From Alphaproteobacteria bacterium (GTDB lineage: Bacteria; Pseudomonadota; Alphaproteobacteria; SHVP01), in contig VGES01000006.1 of the NCBI GenBank assembly GCA_016869765.1, forward strand, positions 40,719 through 104,718: a stretch of DNA of 64,000 bases. The letters are read 5' to 3'. Below the pieces are notes generated by a model that saw only the letters and a list, made by a program, of their open reading frames with translations, was not told the DNA's origin and did not search any database. A program made the translations under genes and the position numbers. This document shows positions 1 to 10,422 of the stretch, piece after piece; within the stretch, counting starts at the first letter, position 1; every line of letters begins with the position of its first letter.

Positions 1-799
1 GATCGGGGTACTCGGCGAAGGCCACGATGCCGATCCCGGTCGCGAACACCAGGCGCACGAAATCGAGCGGCATCAGCGCCGCGACATCGGCAATGCCCAT
101 GGCCTTGGTCATCATGACGTGGGCCAAGGTGCCGCTGCCGCCGAGCACCGCCAACCACCACAGCTGTTCCAGGTTCGGCCATTGCCAAACGAACAGGGCC
201 GGAATCAACGCCAGCGGCGTGAACAGGATGGTCATGAATGCCACGATGCGCTCGGCCGGTTCGGTGCGCGCGAGAATCTTGATGATGATCATCGAGGCGG
301 CGTTGAACACCGACGAGATGAGGAGCCAGATGTGTCCCGTGGTGACGTCGACGAATCCTGGACGGACGATCAGGACGACTCCGGCAAATCCGCCCAGGGT
401 TGCCGCCCAACGCATCGCGCCTGCGTTCTCCCGCAGCAGGACGATCGCGAGGACCGTGACGAAAATCGGGGTCATGAACGAAAGCGCCACCGTCTCCGAC
501 AGCGGCGTCATGGCCACCGCCTGGAACCACAGGAACATCGAGGCGAGGCCTAGGATCGTTCGCAGGCCGAAAAACATCAGGCGATCGGTACGCAGCAGCG
601 AGAACCCTTCGCGCCACAGCACGGGACCGATCACGAGGAACCCGAACAGGTTGCGGAAAAACACGATCTCGAGGGGATGAATCCCGAGGTCGGCGGTGTG
701 GCGGATGCCAGCCACCATGACGGCGAACAGCAGGGCCGCCAGTACCATGTAGCCGGCGGCGTGGAGGTAGGGTTTTTGTCCGGGGGGACCGAGGACCAT
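1..799 (-). CDS. EamA/DMT-family transporter, 3' end cut by window edge
   Basis: A hydrophobic protein reads on the minus strand from an ATG at 799 off the left edge (about 266 residues visible). It shows the drug/metabolite transporter pattern: an N-terminal helix after a short cytoplasmic stretch, a conserved G-I-R-H/HP-x-E-I-x-FFRN segment, then a helix with AMTPLSETVALSFMTP, which is typical of the EamA repeat, followed by the start of the second repeat. Such proteins are inner-membrane exporters or permeases with ten helices; the substrate cannot be told. No strong ribosome site is seen before 799, and an in-frame ATG about 17 codons downstream is an alternative start. It is divergent from the acetoacetyl-CoA synthetase gene. 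The last part of the second repeat lies outside the window. Confidence 0.85.
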   Translation of the reverse strand, partial: MVLGPPGQKPYLHAAGYMVLAALLFAVMVAGIRHTADLGIHPLEIVFFRNLFGFLVIGPVLWREGFSLLRTDRLMFFGLRTILGLASMFLWFQAVAMTPLSETVALSFMTPIFVTVLAIVLLRENAGAMRWAATLGGFAGVVLIVRPGFVDVTTGHIWLLISSVFNAASMIIIKILARTEPAERIVAFMTILFTPLALIPALFVWQWPNLEQLWWLAVLGGSGTLAHVMMTKAMGIADVAALMPLDFVRLVFATGIGIVAFAEYPD

Positions 800-963
800 C
801 GACGATTCAAAAAGAGGCCCGCCGGATGGATGCGCCGGCAGGGCCTCGATGGCACAGGTTACGCCGCCCGCCTTCATCAGACCACCCACGCCGAGGAATG
901 GCTGCGTTGCAAGCGTCGAAGGCCGCCGCTACGGTCACGCCGTCCAAGCCCCCGAGGAACACC

Positions 964-2931
964 ATGGTCGAACCTGTCGCCGCCGATCGCCCGCTTTGGT
1001 CGCCGTCGCCCGAGGCGGTCGCTGCGGCCAACGTCACGGTGTTCGCCCGCCAAGTGGCCCGCGACTGGGGCGCCGCGTTGCCCGACTTCATGGCCCTCAG
1101 CGCTTGGGCGCGCGAGAACCCTCCGCAATTCTTCAGGTCGTTGTGGACGTTCGGGGGCGTGATCGCCGACCTCCAGGGCGAGGTGATCGTCGAGAACTTC
1201 GATCGTCTGCCAGGGGCCAGGTGGTTCCCTGGGGCGCGATTGAATTTCGCCGAGAACCTGTTGCGCCGTCGTGACGCAAGCCCTGCGCTGATCTTCCAAG
1301 GCGAGGACCGTGTCCATCGCCAGCTCAGTCATGCCGAACTCTATGATCGTGTCTCGCAGCTGGCGCAGGCGTTGGCAGCCGAGGGCATACAGCCCGGCGA
1401 TCGCGTTGTCGGGTTCATGCCCAACATGCCGGAAACCGTCGTGGCCATGCTCGCTGCGACCAGCTTGGGGGCGGTGTGGTCGTCGTGTTCCCCCGACTTC
1501 GGCGTCCAGGGGGTGATGGATCGCTTCGGCCAGATCGCCCCCAAGGTGCTGATCGGCGCCAACGGCTACTACTACAACGGCAAGGAACACGATTCGCTCG
1601 CGCGCCTGCGCCAGATCACGGCGCAGTTGCCCTCGCTCAAGCGTCTGATCGTCGTGCCCTACACGGTCGCCCGCCCCGAACTCACGGGTCTCGGCAATGC
1701 CGTGCATTGGGAAGACTACTTGGCGCCCCATCGTCCGGGACCGATCGCCTTCCGGCGGCTGCCGTTCAATCATCCGCTCTACATCATGTATTCCTCGGGG
1801 ACGACGGGGCTGCCCAAGTGCATGGTGCACGGCGCTGGCGGCACGCTACTGCAGCACCTGAAAGAACACCTGTTGCATACCGACGTGAAGCCCGGGGACC
1901 GCCTGTTCTACTTCACGACCTGTGGCTGGATGATGTGGAACTGGTTGGCCTCGGGCCTCGCCTCACAGGCCACACTCGTGCTCTACGACGGTTCGCCTTT
2001 CTATCCCACGGGGAACGCGCTGTTCGACCTGGCCGATCGCGCTCAGGTCGACATCTTCGGCACGTCGGCCAAGTTCCTCGATGCCGCCAACAAGGCCGAG
2101 GTCCATCCGATCAGGACCCACAAACTTCCGCGTGTCAGGACCATTTTGTCGACCGGCTCGCCGCTCGCCCCAGCGAGTTTCGACTACGTCTATAGCAGCG
2201 TGAAAAGCGACGTTCGGCTGTCGTCGATCTCGGGCGGTACCGATATCCTCGGCTGCTTTGCCGCGGGTGTTCCGGTGCTTCCCGTGTGGCGGGGCGAGAT
2301 CCAGACGCTCGCCCTCGGGATGCGCGTCGAAGTCTTCGATGACACGGGCAAACCGACGAAGGACAAGGGCGAACTCGTCTGTGCCTCGGCGTTTCCCTCG
2401 GTGCCGCTCGAATTCTGGAACGATCCAGACGGCAAGAAGTTCCACGCCGCGTACTTCGACGTCTACCCAAACGTCTGGCGGCACGGCGACTGGTGCGAGA
2501 TCACGCCGCACGGTGGCATGATCATTTATGGGCGCTCGGATGCGGTGCTGAATCCGGGCGGCGTTCGAATCGGCACGGCCGAAATCTACCGCCAGGTCGA
2601 GCAACTCGAGGAAATCGAAGAGGCGCTGTGCATCGGCCAGGACTGGGAGAGCGACGTGCGCGTCATTCTGTTCGTACGTCTACGCGGCGGCCGAACGCTC
2701 GACGATGCTTTGCGTGATCGCATCAAGAAACGGATTCGCGACAACACGACCCCGCGACATGTCCCGGCTAGAGTGATTCAAGTGAGCGACATTCCGCGCA
2801 CTATCAGCGGCAAGATCACGGAACTTGCCGTGCGCGACATCGTCCATGGCCGCCCGGTCAAGAACCGTGATGCGTTGGCCAACCCCGAGGCCCTCAAGCT
2901 GTTCGAAAGCCTTCCCGAACTGCAGAGTTAG
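964..2931 (+). CDS. aacS: Acetoacetyl-CoA synthetase (acetoacetate-CoA ligase)
   Basis: A 655-residue AMP-forming ligase, the usual family length. It activates acetoacetate with ATP and CoA, recovering ketone bodies or acetoacetate released in polyhydroxybutyrate turnover. The N-terminal ACS-type cap (LW-P and the [15 protein letters not shown] stretch) is characteristic of this subfamily rather than of plain acetyl-CoA synthetase. The ATP-binding P-loop [10 protein letters not shown] begins near residue 276, the A8 hinge region [15 protein letters not shown] follows in the C-terminal third, and the catalytic lysine in [13 protein letters not shown] is near residue 617. The ATG at 964 was chosen because the recognisable protein begins there; the open frame extends upstream without similarity. 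It is convergent with the MATE gene, overlapping its end by four bases. Confidence 0.93.
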   Translation: MVEPVAADRPLWSPSPEAVAAANVTVFARQVARDWGAALPDFMALSAWARENPPQFFRSLWTFGGVIADLQGEVIVENFDRLPGARWFPGARLNFAENLLRRRDASPALIFQGEDRVHRQLSHAELYDRVSQLAQALAAEGIQPGDRVVGFMPNMPETVVAMLAATSLGAVWSSCSPDFGVQGVMDRFGQIAPKVLIGANGYYYNGKEHDSLARLRQITAQLPSLKRLIVVPYTVARPELTGLGNAVHWEDYLAPHRPGPIAFRRLPFNHPLYIMYSSGTTGLPKCMVHGAGGTLLQHLKEHLLHTDVKPGDRLFYFTTCGWMMWNWLASGLASQATLVLYDGSPFYPTGNALFDLADRAQVDIFGTSAKFLDAANKAEVHPIRTHKLPRVRTILSTGSPLAPASFDYVYSSVKSDVRLSSISGGTDILGCFAAGVPVLPVWRGEIQTLALGMRVEVFDDTGKPTKDKGELVCASAFPSVPLEFWNDPDGKKFHAAYFDVYPNVWRHGDWCEITPHGGMIIYGRSDAVLNPGGVRIGTAEIYRQVEQLEEIEEALCIGQDWESDVRVILFVRLRGGRTLDDALRDRIKKRIRDNTTPRHVPARVIQVSDIPRTISGKITELAVRDIVHGRPVKNRDALANPEALKLFESLPELQS

Positions 2932-4241
2932 GGGGTGGCCTCCCGGCGGAGCCGCGGGTAGGCGGCGACGAGAACGACGGCGCGCGTCGCCAGGAACAGT
3001 ACCAACGCGAGCCATAGCGCGTGATTGCCCCAGAACGGGGCCAACCCGAAGTACGTCGCGGCGAACACCCCGAGCGCCAGGATCATGCCGTTGCGCATGG
3101 GTTTGGGCCGAATGGCGCCCAGGAACACGCCGTCGAACTGGTAGGCGGTCATGGCGATCGGCGGCAATACGATCATCCAGGGCAAGAACTCGCGGGCCGT
3201 CGCCCGAACGTCGTTCAAGCTCGTGAGCGCGTCGATCAAGAGCCAGCCTAGCGAGGCGTAGAGCAGGGAGAACCCCACCGCAACGAGGCCCGACCACCAC
3301 GTCGCCGTGGTGACGGCCCGGTGCAAGGCCTCGCGGTCGCGCGCCCCGATGGCGTGCCCGACGAGCGCCTCGGTGGCGTGCGCAAATCCATCGAGGCCGT
3401 GCGACACCACCATCAGGAACTGCACCAACACCGCGTTTGCCGCGAGCACGGCGTCGCCCTGGGCAGCCCCGTTCGCCGTGAACAGCGCGAAGGTCGTTAC
3501 CAGGCACAACGTGCGGAGGAAGATGTCGCCGTTGACCGAGACGAGGGCGCGGATCTTTGCTGCGTCGAGTGTGGCCGACCACGACCAGGGGCCGTGGATT
3601 CGGACGAGCCGTCGACCAACCACGACGAGACCGATCACTGCGGCCAGATACTCGGCGATGATGGTGCCCGCGGCCACGCCCTCGACGCCCCATCCGAAGC
3701 CGACGACGAAGGCGAAGTCGAGGGCCGCGTTTGTCGCGTTCATCAGCAGTTGCAGCCACAGAGTCGTGGTGGCGCGTTGCCGGCCGAGGAGCCAGCCGAT
3801 GATCACGTAGTTCGCGAAGGTCGCCGGCGCTCCCCAGATCCGCACCGCGAAATAGGCCCCAGCGAGCCGCTCGACCTCGGGGCTGCCGTCGAGCAGCGCC
3901 AAAGCCGTCCTGAGGATCGGTCCTTGCAACGCGATTGCGAGGATTCCGACAATGAGCCCAAGCAGCAGTGAACGCGCGAACACGAGACGCAACTCGGCGT
4001 CGTCGCCTCGGCCTGCCGCCTGGGCGGTGAAGCCGGTGGTCGTCATGCGGAGGAAGCCGAAGCCCCAATAGAGGTAGGAAAGAACCACCGCGCCGAGGGC
4101 GACCGCTCCGATGTAGGCCGGCGCCTCGAGGTGGCCCATGATTCCGGTGTCTACCGCCCCGAGGAGCGGCAGCGACAGGTTCGAGACGATGATCGGCCCG
4201 GCGAGCCGCCAGACCCGGCCGTGCCAACCCGGCGCGCTCAC
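2928..4241 (-). CDS. MATE-family efflux transporter, DinF-like
   Basis: A 437-residue polytopic inner-membrane protein of the multidrug and toxic compound extrusion family, which exports cationic or amphipathic compounds using H+ or Na+. The N-terminal half carries VDTGIMGHLE and GFLRMTTTGFTAQA, the pattern of the DinF branch. About twelve hydrophobic segments are visible in two halves. I place the start at a GTG at 4241 because it overlaps the stop of the upstream methyltransferase as GTGA, implying translational coupling, and because the residues upstream of it in the open frame are not membrane-protein-like. The neighbouring methyltransferase suggests that the pair could modify and export a small molecule, but this is inference. 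Confidence 0.88.
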   Translation of the reverse strand: MSAPGWHGRVWRLAGPIIVSNLSLPLLGAVDTGIMGHLEAPAYIGAVALGAVVLSYLYWGFGFLRMTTTGFTAQAAGRGDDAELRLVFARSLLLGLIVGILAIALQGPILRTALALLDGSPEVERLAGAYFAVRIWGAPATFANYVIIGWLLGRQRATTTLWLQLLMNATNAALDFAFVVGFGWGVEGVAAGTIIAEYLAAVIGLVVVGRRLVRIHGPWSWSATLDAAKIRALVSVNGDIFLRTLCLVTTFALFTANGAAQGDAVLAANAVLVQFLMVVSHGLDGFAHATEALVGHAIGARDREALHRAVTTATWWSGLVAVGFSLLYASLGWLLIDALTSLNDVRATAREFLPWMIVLPPIAMTAYQFDGVFLGAIRPKPMRNGMILALGVFAATYFGLAPFWGNHALWLALVLFLATRAVVLVAAYPRLRREATP

Positions 4242-5446
4242 GCCCCGGCCCGACGCAGAAGCATGAGATTTAGGGCGTTCAAGGGCTGATAGATGTCGGC
4301 CAAGCGACAGCCTGGCATCGATTCTTCGATCGCGGCCACCGAGCGCGTACCGTCGCAGGCGGCGATGGCCTGCGCCGCCCAACCGGGCAACGGAGTTTCT
4401 ACGACGTGCCCGTCGAAGTTGGCGCGCACGACCGGACGGGTCTCCAGACTGCGCGCGAGGGCGCTACGTTCGACCCTGTGCACGATCGGCACCATGGTTG
4501 GTCCAAGCTGGGCTGGTCCCCGAGCCGAGGCTGTGATCGCGTAGGCGACATGGCTTTTGATGCTGCCCGCCAGTTGTTCAGCGAGTGCCGCCGCCCCGCC
4601 GGGTTCGAGGTTCGATGCCGCCGTTCGTAGGGACGGATCGCGCAGGTACGTTGCCGGGTCATAACGAGCGGGTTCGATCCAACTCGCCAACCGCAGCCCG
4701 CCACCGTCGATGAGGTCGAGGAACGCGGGGACGTCGTACGCACGATCGATCGGGACCAGAAGCAGATCGGCCAAGGCGGCATCGTCATCGATGGAAGTCG
4801 ACAGGAAGTGGTTGCTCTTGAGCCAGTGGGCCGCGGGGAGGTCGCGATAGAGCGCCCGCGCGGCGGCGAGTTGATCCGCCATCGGCGTGTCGCGGGGAAT
4901 CAGCGTTCGGAGCGCGGCTTGGACGGGGTAGACCCCGGTGCGGCCGAGGGGGGCGTACACCATCAGTCCCATGCCACCGTCGGGTCGGAGCACGCGGGCG
5001 AGGGCGTCGAGTCCCGCTTCGGTGCTGGGGAGGTGATGCAGAACACCACAGCAGTCGATGTAGTCGAAGATCCCGATCGTGCTGCGGTCGATATCGAGGA
5101 GCGAGCCGTGCTCGAAGCGAAGGTTCGTGAGCCCGCGAACGGCAGCGCGCGCCTTGGCAACGGCGAGCGAGGGTTCGCTCACGTCGAGGTGGACGATCTC
5201 GGCATCGGTTCCGCGGTCGGTGAGCTGTTGGGCCAACATGATCGCCGCATCGCCCGTGCCGCCGCCGGCGATCAGGGCGCGAAAGCCGCGGCCCGCAGGT
5301 GTCCCCCCGCGGACGTAGTGCACGATCTCGTCGAGATGACTCGGCGAGCCGGTGATCAGGCGGCGCCGCTCGTCCGCCGGATCGCGCGGCGGATAGGGTT
5401 GGTCGGCGTAGTGGCGGGCGATCGAGGACGCGGGCGGATCAGCCAT
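4238..5446 (-). CDS. Class I SAM-dependent methyltransferase with extra C-terminal domain
   Basis: A 402-residue protein. Residues about 20-190 form a Rossmann methyltransferase: motif I is ALIAGGGTGDAA, the acidic residue ending strand 2 is in VHLDVSEPSL, and motif IV is IDCCGVLHHL. The remaining 200 residues form a less conserved region ending in a small domain (PLPGWAAQAIAACDG and ADIYQPLNAL) seen in uncharacterised bacterial methyltransferases. The substrate is unknown. It is the first gene of a two-gene unit with the MATE exporter and is divergent from the TrmH-type gene at 5485. Confidence 0.85.
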   Translation of the reverse strand: MADPPASSIARHYADQPYPPRDPADERRRLITGSPSHLDEIVHYVRGGTPAGRGFRALIAGGGTGDAAIMLAQQLTDRGTDAEIVHLDVSEPSLAVAKARAAVRGLTNLRFEHGSLLDIDRSTIGIFDYIDCCGVLHHLPSTEAGLDALARVLRPDGGMGLMVYAPLGRTGVYPVQAALRTLIPRDTPMADQLAAARALYRDLPAAHWLKSNHFLSTSIDDDAALADLLLVPIDRAYDVPAFLDLIDGGGLRLASWIEPARYDPATYLRDPSLRTAASNLEPGGAAALAEQLAGSIKSHVAYAITASARGPAQLGPTMVPIVHRVERSALARSLETRPVVRANFDGHVVETPLPGWAAQAIAACDGTRSVAAIEESMPGCRLADIYQPLNALNLMLLRRAGA

Positions 5447-5484
5447 CGGTGGTGAGGGGCAGTTGCCTGCGATAGGGTAGGGCC

Positions 5485-6012
5485 ATGCGCGGATATTTTG
5501 GCATCGGCGTCGAACGAGTCAGCAAGCCGATGAATGTCGGCAACCTGTTTCGCACGGCCCATGCCTTCGGCGCGAGCTTCGTCTTCGCGATCGACGCCGA
5601 TTTTCGTGTCCGTCAGGCGTTGTCCGACACCTCGCGCTCGACGTTCCAAGTGCCGCTCTACCAGTTCGAATCGGTCGAAACCATGGTGTTACCCGAGGAC
5701 TGTACGTTGGTCGGGATCGAACTGTTGGATGAGGCGGTGGCATTGCCGTCGTTCCGGCACCCGCGACGGGCGGCGTATGTGCTCGGTCCGGAGCGCGGCG
5801 GTTTGTCCGCCGCCCTCCAGGCGCAGTGCGCCCACATTGCCAAAATTCCGACCAGTTTCTCGCTCAATGTTGCGACCGCGGGCGCTATCGTCCTCTATGA
5901 CCGCATGATCACCACGGGGCGCTTCGGTGAGCGGCCCGTTGCCGTCGGTGGCAAGGTCGAGCCGGTGAGCGCCCATGTTCACGGCCTCCCCAAGGCGCGG
6001 CGGGTGCGTTAG
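5485..6012 (+). CDS. TrmH/SpoU-family RNA 2'-O-methyltransferase
   Basis: A 175-residue protein built from a single SPOUT (trefoil-knot) catalytic domain. The three SpoU motifs are visible: motif 1 KPMNVGNLFRTAHAFGA near residue 14, motif 2 YVLGPERGGLS in the middle, and motif 3 IPTSFSLNVATAGAIVLYDR near the C terminus, which forms the knot and the AdoMet site. It lacks the N-terminal L30e-like domain of RlmB, so it is of the short TrmL/TrmH type. Members methylate the ribose of tRNA or rRNA; the exact target cannot be assigned. The ATG at 5485 follows a GGGTAGGGCC stretch. Confidence 0.87.
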   Translation: MRGYFGIGVERVSKPMNVGNLFRTAHAFGASFVFAIDADFRVRQALSDTSRSTFQVPLYQFESVETMVLPEDCTLVGIELLDEAVALPSFRHPRRAAYVLGPERGGLSAALQAQCAHIAKIPTSFSLNVATAGAIVLYDRMITTGRFGERPVAVGGKVEPVSAHVHGLPKARRVR

Positions 6013-6060
6013 GCCGGGAAAGCAGTGGAAAACCCGAATAGCCGCCGCTATCTAGGAATC

Positions 6061-6576
6061 ATGAGACGGACCCTATCGATCGCCTTGGCGATGACGTTCC
6101 TGGCCAGCGCGACGCTGGCGCAGCAGAAGCCGACTCTGCTCGGACAGCACAAGGATTGGGACGCCTTCACGCTACGCGAAGGCGGGAAGCTCGTGTGCTA
6201 CATCGCCAGCGATCCCGCCGAGTGGAGCTCCCAGCCGCGCGGGGCCAACCGGGGTGCGATCAGTCTTCTCGTCACCCATCGCCCCGCCAGCAATGTCCGC
6301 GACGAGGTGAGCGTGCACATGGGTTACAGACTGAAGGAGAACTCCGAGGTCATCGCCGAGGTCGACGGCCAGAAGTTCACCCTGTTCACCAAGGACGAAG
6401 GTGCCTGGGCGGCCGACCCTAAGACCGACAAGGCGCTGTCCGACGCCATGGCCCGCGGCAACACGCTGCTCGTCAAGGGCACGTCGGTGCGTGGCACGGC
6501 GACGACCGACCGCTATTCGTTGGCCGGTTACGCGGCGGCGCGAGAGGCCGCCAACAAGGCGTGCAATATCCGATGA
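6061..6576 (+). CDS. Secreted IalB-like (invasion-associated locus B family) protein
   Basis: A 171-residue protein. The first 20 residues are a classical signal peptide ([20 protein letters not shown] before QQK), so it is periplasmic or secreted. The body has the IalB-family features [18 protein letters not shown] early and an aromatic/charged core, [21 protein letters not shown], followed by [24 protein letters not shown]. IalB proteins are small beta-rich periplasmic proteins of alphaproteobacteria with poorly known function. The start at 6061 was chosen because it begins the signal peptide; an ATG-less extension to 6025 has no such feature. Its stop overlaps the rlmN start. Confidence 0.8.
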   Translation: MRRTLSIALAMTFLASATLAQQKPTLLGQHKDWDAFTLREGGKLVCYIASDPAEWSSQPRGANRGAISLLVTHRPASNVRDEVSVHMGYRLKENSEVIAEVDGQKFTLFTKDEGAWAADPKTDKALSDAMARGNTLLVKGTSVRGTATTDRYSLAGYAAAREAANKACNIR

Positions 6577-7676
6577 AACGTTCGCTGATCGGCTTGACGC
6601 GCGAGGAGATCGCCGAGGAGTTGCGCCTCGTCGGTGTTCCCGATCGTGCGCTCCGCATGCGCGCCAACCAGCTTTGGCATTGGATCTACTACCGCGGCAC
6701 CACGTCGTTTGCCGCGATGACGACGATTGCCAAGGGACTTCAGGCGGACCTCGACGCCGTGTTTACGCTCGAGCGGCCGGCGGTCGCGGCGGCGCAGTGT
6801 TCGGTCGATGGCACCCGCAAGTGGTTGCTGGCACTGGCGCCCGGTCAGGAGGTCGAAAGCGTCTACATCCCGGAGGCCGATCGCGGCGCGCTGTGCGTTT
6901 CCTCCCAAGTGGGCTGCACCCTCAATTGCCGGTTCTGCCACACCGGGACCCAGGATTGGGTGCGCAACCTGACGGCGGCCGAAATCGTGGCCCAGGTCCT
7001 GAACGCACGCGATGCGATCGGCGAGTGGCCTTCGCCCAAGGAGGGCCGCATGCTCTCCAACATCGTCATGATGGGCATGGGTGAGCCGCTCTACAACTAC
7101 GACAACGTCAAGAAGGCCCTCGCCATCGTCATGGACAACGAGGGGATCGGCATCTCGCGCCGCCGCATCACGCTGTCCACCGCCGGTGTCGCACCGATGA
7201 TCGAGCATGTCGGCCGAGACCTGGGTTGCGAGCTCGCGATCTCGTTGCATGCCGTGCGTGATGATCTGCGCAACGAGTTGGTGCCGCTCAACAAGAAATA
7301 CCCGATCCAGGAATTGCTCGCCGCCTGTCGGTCCTATCCCGGCGCGGCCAACTCGCGACGCATCACCTTCGAATACGTCATGCTCAGGGGCGTGAACGAT
7401 TCGGTGACCGAGGCCAAGGAACTCGTGCGCCTGATCGCCGGTATCCACGCCAAGGTGAACTTGATCCCGTTCAATCCCTGGCCGGGGGCGCCGTACGCCT
7501 GCTCCGACGACGAGGCGATTGCCGCCTTCGCCGAGGTCGTGAACCGCGCGGGGTATTCCTCGCCGGTGCGCACTCCGCGTGGCCGCGACATCATGGCGGC
7601 CTGCGGGCAGTTGAAGTCGGCGTCGATCAAACAGCGCGCCAGTGCGCGCGCCGCTGAAGCGGGTGCCGCGGCCTAA
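6573..7676 (+). CDS. rlmN: Dual-specificity RNA methyltransferase RlmN (23S rRNA m2A2503 / tRNA m2A37)
   Basis: A 367-residue radical-SAM enzyme that methylates C2 of A2503 in 23S rRNA and A37 in certain tRNAs. The [4Fe-4S] ligands lie in CTLNCRFC (C115, C119, C122), followed by the [13 protein letters not shown] motif that binds AdoMet. The methyl-carrying cysteine is C344 in MAACGQL near the C terminus. Start: an ATG at 6573 overlaps the preceding stop as ATGA; a GTG four codons upstream is less likely. Coupled to the IalB-like gene by that overlap, but no functional link is known. Confidence 0.95.
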   Translation: MKRSLIGLTREEIAEELRLVGVPDRALRMRANQLWHWIYYRGTTSFAAMTTIAKGLQADLDAVFTLERPAVAAAQCSVDGTRKWLLALAPGQEVESVYIPEADRGALCVSSQVGCTLNCRFCHTGTQDWVRNLTAAEIVAQVLNARDAIGEWPSPKEGRMLSNIVMMGMGEPLYNYDNVKKALAIVMDNEGIGISRRRITLSTAGVAPMIEHVGRDLGCELAISLHAVRDDLRNELVPLNKKYPIQELLAACRSYPGAANSRRITFEYVMLRGVNDSVTEAKELVRLIAGIHAKVNLIPFNPWPGAPYACSDDEAIAAFAEVVNRAGYSSPVRTPRGRDIMAACGQLKSASIKQRASARAAEAGAAA

Positions 7677-7686
7677 TCCACCGCGC

Positions 7687-7714
7687 TTGCCCCCGAAGTC
7701 AGGCTCCCTATACT
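7687..7714 (+). promoter_or_regulatory. Predicted sigma-70-type promoter of argG
   Basis: TTGCCC (7687-7692) and TATACT (7709-7714) are separated by 16 bases, a housekeeping promoter pattern, and lie 29 bases before the argG ATG. This is a sequence match only. Confidence 0.6.
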
Positions 7715-7742
7715 CCGCGGCCATTCGAAAACGGGGGCCGGC

Positions 7743-8957
7743 ATGGCCAAGCGCGACATCAAGAAAGTGGTCCTCGCCTACTCGGGCGGGCTCGATACCT
7801 CGGTCATCCTCAAGTGGCTGCAGACGGAATACGGCTGCGAGGTCGTGACGTTCACGGCCGACCTGGGCCAGGGCGAGGAGCTGGGACCGGCCCGCACCAA
7901 GGCCGAGATGTTCGGGGTTCGCCAGATCTACATCGAGGATCTGCGCGAGACCTTCGTGCGCGACTACGTGTTCCCGATGTTCCGGGCCAACGCGCTTTAT
8001 GAGGGAATGTATCTCCTGGGTACCTCGATCGCCCGGCCGCTGATCGCCAAGCGCCAGATCGAGATCGCCGCCGAAACGGGCGCCGATGCCGTGGCGCACG
8101 GCGCGACCGGAAAGGGCAACGACCAGGTCAGGTTCGAGCTCACCTATTACGCGCTGAACCCGAACATCAAGGTGATCGCACCGTGGCGGGAGTGGACGCT
8201 CACCTCGCGCACGACGCTGCTCGCGTTCGCCGAGCAACACCAGATCCCGATCGCCAAGGACAAGCGCGGCGAGGCGCCGTTCTCGGTCGATGCCAACCTG
8301 TTGCACTCCTCGAGCGAAGGCAAAGCGTTGGAAGACCCGTGGCACGAGCCGGAAGAGTTCGTCTATCAGCGGACGATCGCTCCGGAGCAGGCGCCCGACC
8401 GTGCGACCTACGTCGAGGTGTCGTTCAAGCGCGGCGATGCGGTGGCGGTCGACGGCAAGCCGCTGTCGCCGGCGGCGTTGCTCACGCGGCTCAACGAACT
8501 CGGCCGCGCCAACGGCATCGGCCGCGTCGATCTGGTCGAGAACCGCTTCGTCGGCATGAAGTCCCGCGGCGTCTACGAGACGCCGGGCGGAACGATCCTC
8601 TATGCGGCGCACCGCGGCATCGAACAGATCACCCTCGATCGCGGCGCCGGGCACCTCAAGGACGAATTGATGCCGCGTTACGCCGAGCTCGTGTACAACG
8701 GCTTCTGGTTTGCGCCTGAGCGCGAAATGCTGCAGGCGGCCATCGACAAGTCCCAGGAGCACGTCGAGGGCACCGTCCGGCTCAAACTTTACAAGGGCAA
8801 CGTCGCGGTGGTCGGGCGCAAGTCCGACAAGAGCCTCTATTCGCTCTCGCACGTGACGTTCGAAGAGGACGCGGGCGCCTACGACCAGCGCGATGCCACG
8901 GGCTTTATCCGGCTCAACGCCCTGCGGCTGCGACTCTTGAAGCGGGGCGGACGCTAG
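7743..8957 (+). CDS. argG: Argininosuccinate synthase
   Basis: A 404-residue enzyme, the normal length. It condenses citrulline with aspartate using ATP in arginine biosynthesis. The PP-loop AYSGGLDTS begins at residue 12; further signature stretches are [25 protein letters not shown] (citrulline and aspartate site) and [11 protein letters not shown]. It stands alone behind its own promoter, and its stop is immediately adjacent to the stop of the convergent folD gene, leaving no space between them. Confidence 0.97.
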   Translation: MAKRDIKKVVLAYSGGLDTSVILKWLQTEYGCEVVTFTADLGQGEELGPARTKAEMFGVRQIYIEDLRETFVRDYVFPMFRANALYEGMYLLGTSIARPLIAKRQIEIAAETGADAVAHGATGKGNDQVRFELTYYALNPNIKVIAPWREWTLTSRTTLLAFAEQHQIPIAKDKRGEAPFSVDANLLHSSSEGKALEDPWHEPEEFVYQRTIAPEQAPDRATYVEVSFKRGDAVAVDGKPLSPAALLTRLNELGRANGIGRVDLVENRFVGMKSRGVYETPGGTILYAAHRGIEQITLDRGAGHLKDELMPRYAELVYNGFWFAPEREMLQAAIDKSQEHVEGTVRLKLYKGNVAVVGRKSDKSLYSLSHVTFEEDAGAYDQRDATGFIRLNALRLRLLKRGGR

Positions 8958-9830
8958 TCAGTCCGGCAGAGGGACGCCGCGCCGCCGGCAGGCGGCGGTC
9001 AGCGTGTTCTGCAACAGACACGCGATGGTCATCGGGCCGACGCCACCAGGGACGGGCGTGATGGCGCGGGCGATCGCGGCCGCTTCCGCGTAGGCCACGT
9101 CACCCACCAGCCGGCCTTTGCCGTCGGCCGTCGGGAGGCGATTGATTCCGACGTCGATCACGGTCGCGCCCGGTTTGATCCAGTCGCCACGCACCATCTC
9201 GGGCTTGCCCACGGCGGCGATGACGACGTCGGCGCGCCGGCACGCCGCGGCGAGATCGCGCGTCCGCGAGTGCGCCACGGTGACCGTGGCGTTGGCGTTG
9301 AGGAGCAGTTGCACCATCGGCTTGCCGACGAGCTTGGAGCGGCCGATGACGATCGCGTCCGCGCCGGCGACCGTTGCCCCGCTCTTGGCCAGGAGGATCA
9401 TGCAGCCCAATGGCGTGCACGGCACCAGGCCGCCCTGGCCCAGGGACAGCCGACCGGCGTTCATCGGATGCAGGCCATCCACGTCCTTGGCCGGATCGAT
9501 CGCCTCGACGACCGTGCTCTCCGAGATCGTTTTCGGCAGCGGCATCTGGACCAGGATGCCGTCGACCGCCGGATCGGCATTGAGATCGCGCACCTTGGTC
9601 AAGAGCGTGGCTTCGTCGATCGAAGCGGGCAGCTTGAACTCGAAGGAGGCCATGCCGGCCTCCATCGTCTGTTTGCCCTTGTTGCGGACGTAGATTTGGC
9701 TCGCGGGGTCTTCGCCCACCAGTACGACGGCAAGCCCGGGGGTGATGCCATGCCGGGACTTGAGGGTCGCAACGCGTCGCGCGACCTCCGCCCGAACCTC
9801 GGCTGCGATCGCTTTGCCGTCGATGATCAT
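8958..9830 (-). CDS. folD: Bifunctional methylenetetrahydrofolate dehydrogenase/cyclohydrolase
   Basis: A 290-residue cytosolic enzyme of one-carbon metabolism, converting 5,10-methylene-THF to 10-formyl-THF with NADP. The catalytic YVRNK motif (Y47, K51), the PLPKTI loop, [13 protein letters not shown] and the dinucleotide-binding [12 protein letters not shown] are all present, as is the closing [10 protein letters not shown]. It lies downstream of yggT and a DUF167 remnant on the same strand; yggT-DUF167-folD is an order often seen in alphaproteobacteria. Confidence 0.96.
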   Translation of the reverse strand: MIIDGKAIAAEVRAEVARRVATLKSRHGITPGLAVVLVGEDPASQIYVRNKGKQTMEAGMASFEFKLPASIDEATLLTKVRDLNADPAVDGILVQMPLPKTISESTVVEAIDPAKDVDGLHPMNAGRLSLGQGGLVPCTPLGCMILLAKSGATVAGADAIVIGRSKLVGKPMVQLLLNANATVTVAHSRTRDLAAACRRADVVIAAVGKPEMVRGDWIKPGATVIDVGINRLPTADGKGRLVGDVAYAEAAAIARAITPVPGGVGPMTIACLLQNTLTAACRRRGVPLPD

Positions 9831-9851
9831 TGGTGCCTCCCGGCGCTGGTT

Positions 9852-10025
9852 CTAGTCGAGCACGGTCAGCGCATCAACGTCGAGGTTCGCGCACCAGCGC
9901 TCGACCGTTTCCGCCGCGTCGACGCCCACCGCGACGATCTTGCGACGATTCTTGGCGCCGCTCACGAGAACGACGGACGACGGCGCCAGGTTCGACGGCT
10001 TCGCCAGCACGGCGCCGCAGCCGCC
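9852..10025 (-). pseudogene. Remnant of a DUF167 (YggU-family) gene, C-terminal half only
   Basis: One frame of the 196-base gap between yggT and folD encodes a 57-residue stretch ending in a stop at 9852. It contains LAPSSVVLVSGAKNRRKIVAVGVDAAETVERW, split here for description as the VLVSGAKNRRK core and the following strand, which is the typical second half of DUF167 proteins. The expected first half (the P-x-A-x-x-x-x-I strand and the PPVDGxAN loop) is missing: the frame runs straight into the end of yggT, where a different frame is used. No ATG is available, only a GTG at codon 6 of the remnant. The family is normally 90-110 residues, so this is a truncated copy. Confidence 0.7.
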
Positions 10026-10026
10026 T

Positions 10027-10305
10027 CTAGAGGAGGTACTCGCTGAGCAGGCTGCGCAGGAAATAGATCGCCAGGATCAGGATCACCGGCGAGAGATCGA
10101 TGCCGCCGATCGAGGGAATGACCCGCCGGATTCGTGACAGCACCGGCTCGGTGAGGCGGTAGGTGACGTCGCCGATGGTATTGACGACGCGATTGCGCGG
10201 GTTGACGACGTTGAAATGGACGAGCCAGAACAACACGATTTGGACGAACACGATCCAAACGTAAATGTTGAGGATCGCGTCGATCAGGAGAACCAAGGAG
10301 ACCAT
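10027..10305 (-). CDS. YggT-family inner-membrane protein
   Basis: A 92-residue protein with two hydrophobic hairpins: LIDAILNIYVWIVFVQIVLFWLV at the N terminus and LSPVILILAIYFLRSLL at the C terminus, joined by the conserved loop NVVNPRNRVVNTIGDVTYRLTEPVL and the RxxIPxxGGIDLSP motif. That is the whole YggT signature. The family is linked to osmotic stress or cell-envelope roles without a firm mechanism. I prefer the ATG at 10305, giving the family length; an ATG at 10332 would add nine residues. Confidence 0.85.
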   Translation of the reverse strand: MVSLVLLIDAILNIYVWIVFVQIVLFWLVHFNVVNPRNRVVNTIGDVTYRLTEPVLSRIRRVIPSIGGIDLSPVILILAIYFLRSLLSEYLL

Positions 10306-10422
10306 CGAACCACCGGCTGGCAGGGTGGCCATTAAATCCGATGGTCCCTGGCGCGGCAAGAAAAGGCCCACGCGTGGGGAATTTCCGCCGGCTTGCGCGC
10401 CTCGGCCGGGCCACCGGCTGCC

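Noticed and set aside
2680..4227. 515-codon open frame opposite or beside the MATE gene
   Set aside because: Arginine- and glycine-rich shadow; the MATE frame explains the region.
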